A stretch of 64,000 nucleotides of DNA. It comes from Jaltomata sinuosa. Its lineage: Eukaryota > Streptophyta > Magnoliopsida > Solanales > Solanaceae. The stretch covers positions 62,001 to 126,000 of the forward strand of contig QJPP01001606.1 in assembly GCA_003996215.1 (NCBI GenBank). Direction: 5' to 3'. Within the stretch, counting starts at the first letter, position 1; each line of letters opens with the position of its first letter. Positions 21,991 to 31,506 of the stretch are shown here, in pieces. The translations under genes were made by a program, and so were the position numbers. The notes beneath the pieces were generated by a model. That model worked only from the letters and a program-made list of their open reading frames with translations. It ran no database searches and was not told where the DNA came from.

Positions 21991-23654
21991 CATGTGATGC
22001 CACACCCACAACCAGTAAGTTGTGATGTGCGATCAAGGGTGTAGATTGCACCCTCTATTTGCGCATTGCACCTCTGCCGCATGTCAAACCAGAAACCTGG
22101 CAAACTTTGGGCTCAGAAATCATCACGTGCAAAGTGATGTGCGAGATGCACATTTTCATGTGTGAATTGCACATCGCAGCGCACACACAGGTAAGTTTTA
22201 AAAATCTATTGACTTACCTATTGACCGACCCAATCCGTACTTTGACTCGCGTCCTTTCTTCTTCTTCTTCCCTTTATAAACCATCACCCTCCATCTTTTT
22301 CTCCATTATACTCTCCCAAAACCTCCATTACCCTCCACCAAAACTCTCCCAATCCTCCAAACTTTCCCTAAAAATCTTCTTCCTTTTCACCCATACTTCA
22401 CCACCACCGCATATCCTTTGCCGCACCACTACTTTTTCTGGCAAAAAAGTTGGTCTCCATTGTAGGCACTACAAAGCTTCACGTTTTTGCTTTTTACTCC
22501 CTCATCTTTTCTTATAGTAAGTTCCCCAATGTCAAATCCTTGTTTTTAAGTAGATTGGGAACATTTATTGTGAAGCATGCTAGTTAAATCTTTTATATTG
22601 ATTTTGGGTGAGATCTAATTTTTGGGACTCCAATTTTGGGGCTTATTGTCGATTTTGCTTGAGAAAAACTTGGTAGATCTTGATTCTAGATTGATGCATG
22701 CAATTTGTGTTATTTTTTAGCCTTAAATTTTGTATTTTTGGTGAAGTCTGAGTAACCCACTTGAGTTGATCCATCGTTTGGCCCAATAATAGATTGAGTG
22801 ACGTCATTCTTAAGAGAAAATCGTCATCTTTGCAAGGTTTTGGTTGAATGGTGATATGTGGGCTGATATTGTTGATACCATTTTTTCTTATGTTATTTCA
22901 ATTTATTATAGTTATCTGATGAGCGCTTTGGTTGAGGGGAGTGAAATTCTTGTCACGTTGAAATTGTTTGATTAAATTTCTTGAATGATTAATGTTCTCG
23001 ATAATAGATGGGGTAACGTCATTCTTAAGGAAATTCCTTAAGCAAATCTTTCATAATATGTGGGTCTTGAATGTGTTTGAAGTTTTTCGAAGAAGTCTGA
23101 GTACCTAGATAACTTGGTTATTGGTCAATTCATACTTAGCCCTATTAAAGTTTGTGTTTATCACCTTGGTTGCACTTGCATTCCACAGGTATTTCTATGC
23201 GATCTCATACATAACACACTTAGAAATAAAGAATTGAAAAACTTCCTATTATTTCTTCATCGTTTCGCATGTGACCCGCATTTCTTTACCTGTGGATCGC
23301 ATAAGGTGTTGCATGTCTGTGTTTAATTTTCCAGATCACTTCCTGCAAGGGCGAAGGCATGTGCGACGCGCATAATGGTTGAGGCAAATCACACAAGCCT
23401 TAGCACCTTGAAGATAATTTTGCTCAGGTGTCTGCTAGCATGGGCAAAGCCACATGCGACGCGCACTTTTCTATGTACGTTTTGCATGTGACTCGCACAT
23501 GCCAGCAGTCACCTGATGTCTTTTTCTTCTCCTTTGTATTCCATTTCTTTCTAGTTTATTAAACTTTTTGTAGCATTTTATTCTTTTAATATTCCTAAAA
23601 TACAAAAAAAAAATGCTATTTCTTTTGAGTACTCACAATCTCTTTGTGTAGAAA
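21940..23654 (+). other. Internal spacer with promoter-like features
   Basis: No gene. Where protease, RT and integrase should be there is instead a non-coding stretch. At 21950-22195 it carries the same CpG word repeats as the LTR of this element (GTGCGATCAAGGG, TGCGAGATGCACA, ATCGCAGCGCACAC). This is followed by a TATA-like CCTTTATAAA at 22271-22280 and pyrimidine-rich sequence. A consensus splice donor GTAAGTT lies at 22517, and an acceptor-like TTTGTGTAG lies just before the ATG at 23655. A second word-repeat block is at 23260-23510. It could be a private promoter and leader for the ORF at 23655, or a diverged LTR-like remnant. Confidence 0.45.
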
Positions 23655-25032
23655 ATGTCTTCTGACAGGGAAAATTTAGGTCACAGCACAAGAAGGCCTC
23701 CAGCTCCTCCTACCTTCACTTCCAAGTCCAAAGAAAAGAAGAAAGCCCCCGCTGCTACCCCAGCACCTCCTTCTGTGTAAGTTTTGGGGAAGGATAGTAT
23801 TCGCTTTGAGGTGGAGGGCATGAAATCCCTCTACGACAGAGATAGGGCAAGGAGCTTCACCCCGGAGTGCAGCTTTAACCTTATAGAAGTTGGGGATGAT
23901 TTACCTAACATCCCTCAATAATTCACTACCCGCCAATGATTCCTGTTCGAAGAGGTACCCGAAGGTTATCACGCCGAGATGGTTCAAGAATTTTATGCCT
24001 CTTACCAGGCCAAGCCAGAATCAAAGGGGTACACGGGAAATATGGATAATTATCCTTGCTTGGACTCAGTGATGGTCCGGGGTAAAGAAGTTTACATCAG
24101 ACCAGCTGCTATCAACGCCATCTACTAGGGTAATCCGATTGATCCTGCACTAAAATAATATTGGGCTAAGGTGCTCCCTAAGGAAAAACCACTTGGGTGG
24201 GATGCTACTATCATTTCTCCTGAGACTCCTCTCAGGGTAACGATGGGGGCACCATTCTGTGCCAGAGTTTACATTTTATGGCACGCCTATGGTATGACTT
24301 TGTCCGCTCCCGTTTCTTACCTTCTAAAAATAATTAGAAGGTTACACAGGAGGCGCCATTCTAGTAGCCTCCATCATGTCAGTGGAAAATGTAGATTTTG
24401 GTGAGATCACAATGGTGGTAATCAAAAGGAAAGAACATCGGGCTGGTGAAGCATTCCCCTATCCTGTGCTTGTTAGTAAGTTATGTGCTAAGGCTAGGAT
24501 CTCGTATTTTGCCTCTGATGTCCCCACCCCTGCCACTGGTATGATTGACCTTGAGAAAAAGATGGATGTTGATGCTCCTAGGATGAAGAGACGCAGGATG
24601 CATCGCCTTGCTGATGTACAGGTTGAGGACACTGATATTGAGCCCACTACTTTCTCTCCTTCTAGATCAGCCTCCAGTGCACCTACTCTCGTAGAGTCAG
24701 GAAATCCTATATTTTCTGCTTCTCGTGTACCTTTACCATCATCATCGACCTTGAACCCATCAGGCTTTCAAAAGTTAGTTGACATGACCTACATACTCTC
24801 ATGATCGGCAGTTGACCACCCTGGCTAATAGGCTGCCCAGCATGATTCAGAGGGTTGTAAAGAAGGCCATGAAGGATGTAGTGAATAGTGTGGCTAGCTT
24901 TTGCAAGAGGGTGGATGTTATTGAGCGTGGCGTGGTGGATATTCAGAAAGATGTTGACAGAGCTGAGGGGAAGGCACCAATGGGTAATGCTGATTTGAGT
25001 GCTTTCGAGGCTGCCTTGGCTGCCCCGTCCCA

Positions 25033-25051
25033 CTGCTGGCCTCATGGATGA
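25033..25051. other. Target-site duplication of the L1 copy (left)
   Basis: CTGCTGGCCTCATGGATGA here resembles CTGCCTGGCCCTATGGCTGA at 26179-26198 on the other side of the L1 copy; imperfect through later mutation. Confidence 0.6.
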
Positions 25052-26178
25052 ATTTTTTTTGGTAAATAAACAATTTTATTTCACCAAGTAAGGAATTACA
25101 AAACTAGACAGAGTTGACCAACTGTCTCTCACAAAACCAAAAGAACTAAACAGCACTGATAACATAGGACTCACACTAACAGGCCTAGAGAATAACTACT
25201 CAGAGCTAATATGCATGAAAATAACAAGTAAATAGCAGAGAAAAATAGGACAATCAACAGGCAGACAAATACCAAAACTCAAGGTATAGAGTTTAGTTGC
25301 TGCAAGTGTGTAAACCACATCCTTTGATGCCTCCTTCTAATGTGTATATGAATAGCAATCTCTTTGCATACTTGATCAACCTGGAACTATTTCTGCTAAA
25401 ACCGTATCTGGTTCTTTTCTCTCCAAATGGTAGTCACCAACATAGCAAACACACAGCAGATAATAGAGCCTTTTCCAAATCTGCCTCTTGCCCAACTAGT
25501 GACCCATTCTACTTCTTGTTGCCATGTGCCAATAGTTTGATTTACATTTAACCATATGAGAAATCTGGACCATAAGCCTCTTGTCACCAAGCAATCAAAA
25601 AACAGATGGTCATGTACTTCCACAGCACTGTGACAAAAGACACAGGAAGAATCAACAATAACACCAAATTTGGCTAAACGATCCACTGTTGCAAGTCTTC
25701 TTAACAGATAAAGCCATAGGATATGTCGTGGGTGGATGCTAGCTTTGAGAGTAATGCTTTTCCATGGAACTCTTGGAAAATGTGGCATCAAGCCTGTATA
25801 GAGCTTCTTAATGGAGTACTTCCCACCTACTGTCAACATAGCTAGTCTTGCCTGCAGATCACCTTGAAATCCAGGGGCTTGCATGACCACCTTTCTTGAC
25901 TCCAGCACCTTCCTTATAACCCAAGTAGCACACTTTGGAATGAGACAATCCTCAAGAGCAGCACCCTTCACATAATAGATATGTACCCATTTTATCCATA
26001 GGTTGTCAACCTTAGTAGCTAGATCCCATAAGTGTTTAGTGACAGCAACTTTGTTCCAGTTACATAAGCTGAGAACATTTTGTCCCCCCACCACCTTAGG
26101 CATACAAATCTTCTACCAGGATACCAGTGCTCTCAATAGGTTTGTATGCCAAACACAATAGATTTGATCAATTGAAGT
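25052..26178 (-). mobile_element. 5'-truncated L1-type LINE
   Basis: Minus-strand non-LTR element inserted in the extra ORF of the Athila/Tat-like element. Its 3' end is marked by a short poly-A (TTTTTTTT on the plus strand near 25053-25060) and it is flanked by imperfect ~19-bp target duplications. It contains only the last part of ORF2. Confidence 0.85.
25396..26103 (-). pseudogene. L1 ORF2 C-terminus (RT zinc-binding domain)
   Basis: A 235-codon open stretch with LSLCNWNKVAVTKHLWDLA, NLWIKWVHIYYVKG, GGKYSIKKLYTGLMP, VPWKSITLKASIHPRHILWLYLLRRLATVDRLAKFGV and SCVFCHSAVEVHDHLFFDC (Cys and His of the zinc-binding domain). It ends LVTTIWREKNQIRF. This is the domain that follows reverse transcriptase in plant L1 ORF2. 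The ORF is open further upstream only across a TAG where VSWQKIC would be expected, so the copy is dead. The N-terminal endonuclease and RT are absent through 5' truncation. Confidence 0.88.
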
Positions 26179-26360
26179 CTGCCTGGCCCTATGGCTGAGT
26201 TGTTCTCTACCTTGGGTGGCGATGATGAGGAGATGTTTAATGATCAGTACCCATCATTTCAGCAGGCGCTCTATGATTCAAAGCACACATCACACTCTCG
26301 CAAGGGAGGAGCAGGCACCAGCTCTGAGCAGGCAGATCAGGAGGAGGATTATCCCGTATA

Positions 26361-28416
26361 GGGAGTTTTTTCACATTTCCCTTACTTGTTTGAGCTTAGG
26401 AATTGAGGGCAATGTTTTATTCTTGTGGGGGAGGTGGTGATTTGATTATAGTTTTTTGGTTGCCCATATTAGGCCTTGAGATATTATTTTTATTGCCCTT
26501 GTTGGGACTTGATATTTTACTTTTCTGTGAGATAATTTGGCCCTTGTCAGGCATAGTTTGGATGATTATGGTATTGCCCTTGACGAGACTTTTTATTTTC
26601 TTAATGCTTAAATTGTGCCCTTATCAGGCTTATTTTATGTGTTGTTTGAGTAGCGATATCGTCGGGTTAGTCCTACACGCGCAATTATTTCACTACTCAT
26701 GCTTTGCAAATGCGCTAGTGCCTTCGCCAAGGCCCACTTTCAAACAATTCATGAGCATGTTAATCTTGGTCACCTGGTTAATAGTAGCATAGTTAAATAA
26801 ACTACAAGGGTTTTTTTTATACCACGGTTCTTTTCCAAGGAGCAATTTTATTTTATTTTTATTTTTGTGTCAAACTGGATTGATGTTTCCTTATGATGGA
26901 TTGAGAAGCGACTTTCTTAAGGGAAAATGCTAAGTTTAATGTTAAATTAAGTCCGTATTTTGCTTGTCTCGCAATAGGCCCACCAAAAATTTTCTTGGCA
27001 AGAAGTTTTGCAAATTGAAGGAAATAGGGGAAAATAATTTTTGCTAAAGCATTCTCTTGTCATGACTTGCACATTCTCCATTTGACTTGATCGATTCACT
27101 AACGAGTGTGTGGAAGAACTCAGAATAGCTTGTCAAAAGTCATTTGTTCCAATTGATTTTGAGACTAATTATGGAATTCTTGTATTGTGATGCCTTGTGT
27201 GGTAAGGTTATACTTCGTTCTTGTATACATGTTGTCTAGAACTTGCCCCGAATGTGATTCAAGATAAAATCCTAGATATCACCTTAGTCCCTTGTTGAAT
27301 AGTCACTTCACCCAAATTGACTTCCCTTTACATTGATCCTAGTACGCCCCTTTGAGCTTGTGACTTTTCTTTGGCACTTTGTTAGACACCTTGACCCTTT
27401 TTGGACCCTCGATTTTTGCACTCATCCTCCCTAATGGCTTAAAAGTGAAATATAGGCTAAAAGCCTGAGTTTGGGGGGAATTAAAATGATAACATAGGCA
27501 AAGGCCTAAGTTTGGGGGTATATGTACAAATATGGAGAATAAAAGGGATGCACTTCAATGCAAGGTAGCACATTATGCCTAAGATGAAAATTGCTTCGAA
27601 ATGTCTAATAATATTAGTAAAATGAAAAGAAAGGAAGAAATTGGTGCTACCAAGTGAAGGTAATAAAAGGATGTTGAATGATCAAGTCAAAGGGAAACTT
27701 AGGTTGTGAGAGAGAGAAATAAGGTAAAGTTAATGTTCAAAAATGTGAGCGGTGTTTTGAATGGTCACAAGGGGCGTTAGAAAGGTTTAGTCACTTGAGC
27801 AAAATGAATCCTCACCTTAACCCTAATCAACATCATAGCCCGCAAATGCTTAGTGATTTCAAACTTGGTAACTCTACATTAGTGGCGAATTACATGAAGG
27901 GCAAGCCTATGGGTCGATACGTGTGCACTCAAACTTCTTTGAGAGAGTGAGAGTCTTCGTGTTCTCTTATAATCCCTCTAATTTGAATTGTATGATTGTA
28001 AGTGAGATTCTCTCTTGTGGTGAGTGACATCACATACTTGAAATGAATGATGAAGTGTCTATTTCAATTGAGAGGAATGAATGAGACAAGTTATGTGGCG
28101 AATCTCGAGGAAAACCTTGAAGGTCAATGTTAATAACTTGAGAAGCTTGATAATCTTACTTTGAATAACAAACCCCTTGATTTTGAATGAGAAATGAAAT
28201 CCTTTTTGGTGATGTTTTAAAATGAGCACTTGTCTTGAGAGTATGGTGATACCATTTAAGATGAGCATTGTAGTTGAGTTTTTTTATTTGAGTCTTTTGT
28301 TGATTATTTTCTTAGGTTTTAGAGTAGAGTTAATCTTGTGTACAACCCTTGTTTTTTGAGAACCTATTTCATTCCTTACCTTGTGAGTATCTTGCTTGAG
28401 GAGAAGCAATAATTCA
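26361..28416 (+). other. 3' non-coding region of the Athila/Tat-like element
   Basis: No gene recognised in 2 kb; the longest ORF (129 codons at 26403) is low-complexity hydrophobic and looks like chance. Two copies of a polypurine-like phrase, near 27471-27479 (AGTTTGGGGGG) and 27515-27523 (AGTTTGGGGGT), precede the true tract at 28417. Confidence 0.5.
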
Positions 28417-28428
28417 AGTTTGGGGGTT
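28417..28428 (+). other. Polypurine tract of the Athila/Tat-like element
   Basis: AAGTTTGGGGGT-type run directly before the TGATAAGTTG start of the 3' LTR; this G-rich form is common in Athila/Tat elements. Confidence 0.65.
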
Positions 28429-29735
28429 TGATAAGTTGATAATCTACCAACTTATTGAGCCTTTATTCATGAATTATTGTCATATTTTGATGAGAATTAG
28501 AGGCACTTATTGCCTTTATTGACACAAATACAGGTATTCTTGGTCAAGAGAAGATCGCAGAGGAATTGAACCCAAAGAACTCAAAAAGAAGTTAAAGTGT
28601 GAAGGTGATCAAAAAAGATGAAGGAATTGTCAAGAAAGGGCGATAGACATGCGAGCCGTACAAAGGCACCTACGTGCACAAGGAAAATCAAAGACTGACT
28701 GAGCAGTGATCAACGTGCGAGCCGCATAATGCCGAATGCAATCGCACCTCCCTTCACACTTGGGTTGAATATGCGGGTGAACTTCACTGATAAGAGAGGA
28801 AAGCATGGGCTGCACACCATAGGGTGCGATCACATGTGCCTTCACACGTCGGTCGCACCAGCCCTGAAGGGCATTTTTGTTCAAAGTCATGTGACGTATT
28901 TAGAAAGGTTCTAAAACCTCTTTTGGGGTGTGTACCTGAGATACAATTCAGTTTTACTTTCCTCAAGGAAGAGCATTGAGAGTACACTTTCTTTTTTCTT
29001 CTTCCTCATTGAAAAACACCATTTGTAAGGATTTTGAGCTTGAAATTGGAGCTTAGCTTTTAATATGAATGGAATTTTAGAAAACTCATTTGGTATATCC
29101 TCGTGTTCCTTTAATATGAGTAGCTAAATCCTATTCTAGGGGTATGTGTGTGATGGGTGTTTAAATTTGGGCATGGGTATTGATTAATTGTGCTTATAAT
29201 TGATTATTTAGTATGGGTCTACTGTTTTGTTCATGGTTTAATTATAAAATTGATGGTTGTAAACATTGATTGAGTTTACTAATTTTGTTCTTGCTTGAAA
29301 GAGGAGTTCATAAATTGGGTAAGAATTCAATAGTGGGAATTTGGGATTTCCACCATAGATTAAGGCTAGAAATTGCTTGATCGAAGGAAATTCTCATCTA
29401 AGAATCTAAGCTAGAAATAGTGTGATCCACCCAAGTGTTAGTTGGTTGTTTTATGGTAAAGCTATGGTGCTTGAGCAAAGACCATGGTATATATATTTGG
29501 AGGATCGAAAGACTACCAAATATTGCTAGAACCAAGCTACCCATACCTATAATTGAAAGTTTGCATGATTAATCAATTCTCTTGCCCATTGTAGAACCCC
29601 ATCAGAAGCATACCCCTTCCTTCTCTTGATCATCAAATTGTGTTTACAATTGTTCTCGTGTTGAAATTGCGATAGTGTTAATTTCCAATCTTTTTCCCCC
29701 AACTTTTACTTTTGTTGCGTGAACACTTACTCGCT
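28429..29735 (+). repeat. 3' LTR of the Athila/Tat-like element (end missing)
   Basis: It starts TGATAAGTTG and is colinear with 18922-20249 up to ACTTACTCGCTC. The last ~143 bp of the 5' copy, up to TGTCATCA at 20392, are absent. The sequence passes straight into the copia LTR tail CCCTTGCACTTCCA. A short CTC shared at the joint suggests a microhomology deletion. Confidence 0.8.
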
Positions 29736-29749
29736 CCCTTGCACTTCCA

Positions 29750-31257
29750 TCCTTGAGTTCAAACTCCATAAGCGAATTTATGGAGTTCATATCTTTATAA
29801 GTTCAAACTTCGAAAATGATTTACGGGATTCAATGTTTTTCAAAGTTTCATATTCAAGTAGCGTTTGCTGGAGTAATTCTGTGTTTTAATTGAAATATTT
29901 TTGTCCAGGACTTTTTCGATGTGATGAAAAAAACAAAATACTTATAGCTTCTAAAACAATGACTAATTTTTAATAGCAAGAGTTAAAAGTTGCTACTTGC
30001 ATAATTTTTTTTGTCCAAAAGAAAGCCCAAGCTGAGAGCAAATGCTGATCACTTGCTTCCTCCTCCGCTCCAATTCGCCAGAAAATCCGTGGTCATCGGA
30101 ATTATGAAGACTTCGACTTGAATAAGAACTAGAGCTTAATTTCAAATAGTTTTCAGAATCATAAAGATTTCGACTTGGGTAAGAACTTAAGCTTAAATTT
30201 TACAATCCCCAATTTCAAATATATATGTTTGAGATCTCAATTGTCAAACCTAACTTCAAACCCAAGTATTTGAAGTCGGTTGCAGCTCCTTTTGTGTGCT
30301 TCATCAGCTTGAAGCTCCGATCCAACCCTCTTCAAATCAGCCGCGAAGGCTTCTGAATTTTAGGTTTAGCTTCACCAGCAATACCTAAACAATATCATTC
30401 ACCAGTTTTTTTGTTGTCGACAATGGTGGTCCTAATTTCTCCTCAAATTCAAGTATGAATTCCCATCTTTAAAATGAATTATAAACTTCACTTTTCTTTT
30501 CTGGATTTTTCTAATTTTGAATTTCGAACCAAAGCTCGATCCTGGGTTTTCCATAGAATTTTATAGTGCTTCAAATATGTTTTTCGATTCAACATGCGAA
30601 TCCCTTTTTCAATCACTATTTAATCTTCAAGTCTGCAATAAACAAGAAACATTTTATCCATAGTTTAATACTAACTACAAGTAAAATACTTTTTGAAAAA
30701 AAAAAATTAATATAACTTAAATTTCATGGTGGAAACTGACCACCCCATGAGTTTTTAACGAAGAAATGTCACCAATAAGAGAGTACTTGAAACCTAATTG
30801 TTGTATAAATATTTAACATGTAATTTCTTTGAGGCCGTGTAAATATATTTCGCACTGTAATGGCATAAAACTTACGCATTCCATAAAGGAAACGGCACCG
30901 TAATGCATAAAACTTAGCATTCCGTAAGAAAACGACTCTTAAGATATAAAATATAATTCTAACATCAATGTTGGCATCTAATTTGAAACTAATGAGAAAA
31001 GAAAGGGAAGACCAAGTTGTGCTTCTTAAGGAAACCATAAAACGTGAAGTCAAATACAGATGATCACATTTCTTCATGTAAAATACAACTGTACAGGAGC
31101 AGCATGCTTTTCAGCAGTAAAACCTGCTGCTCACAAACAATCAGTCACCCACTTTTATCTGTTAAAATAAAATGTTCAAAAACAGTTCCTCAAATATTAC
31201 ACAAAATATATGAACATGGTAAAATGCATACATGCCAGCATATCTGTGTATTTTTTT
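29750..31257. other. Intergenic region and SAC gene 3' flank
   Basis: No ORF, repeat family or RNA gene recognised. Related phrases recur near 29756-29830 (GAGTTCAAACTCCATAAGCG, then GAGTTCATATC and AAGTTCAAACTTCG). The 3' UTR and poly-A site of the SAC gene must lie in the upper part, below 31258 on the minus strand; I cannot place the site. Confidence 0.5.
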
Positions 31258-31506
31258 TCATACATTGGGCAGCTTGTCTTCACCAACCAGCCATCTCGTT
31301 AGTTGGCTGGGATCAGCAGCCAATGCCTTACATGACTTGGGGAAAATTCCAAGATCTGCACCAATTTGGCCATATGCCTTGAAAGCAGATTCCATCTCTG
31401 TTTCAATAGCTGCATCGTCCATTGCATCAACTGAGCCTTTCAGGAGAAGTTCGGTGTAATACTTCTCATTCTCAGAATCATGTTCAAAAGGTTCCATTGC
31501 AGGGCC
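31258..31506 (-). CDS. SAC phosphatase exon 16 and stop
   Basis: Codons 824-905 and stop: GPAMEPFEHDSENEKYY, FKAYGQIGADLGIFPKSCKA, and the end LTRWLVGEDKLPNV. Confidence 0.93.
   Translation of the reverse strand, partial: GPAMEPFEHDSENEKYYTELLLKGSVDAMDDAAIETEMESAFKAYGQIGADLGIFPKSCKALAADPSQLTRWLVGEDKLPNV

Larger units (their letters stand above)
23655..26360 (+). pseudogene. Extra ORF with putative plant transposon protein domain, split by L1
   Basis: ATG at 23655 begins MSSDRENLGHSTRRPPAPPTF and a Lys/Pro-rich start. Then comes a region typical of the putative plant transposon protein domain seen in extra ORFs of plant gypsy elements: MVQEFYASYQAKPESKGY, VMVRGKEVYIRPAAINAIY, YWAKVLPKEKPLGWDATII, LRVTMGAPFCARVYILWHAYGM. 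Stops lie near 23778, 23920, 24126 and 24156, and a frame change near 24350. A Ser-rich linker and a coiled-coil-like stretch (VVKKAMKDVVNSVASFCKRVDVIERGVVD) follow. The L1 copy at 25052-26178 splits it, and its last ~54 codons, ending EDYPV and a stop, lie at 26199-26360. Function unknown. Confidence 0.65.
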
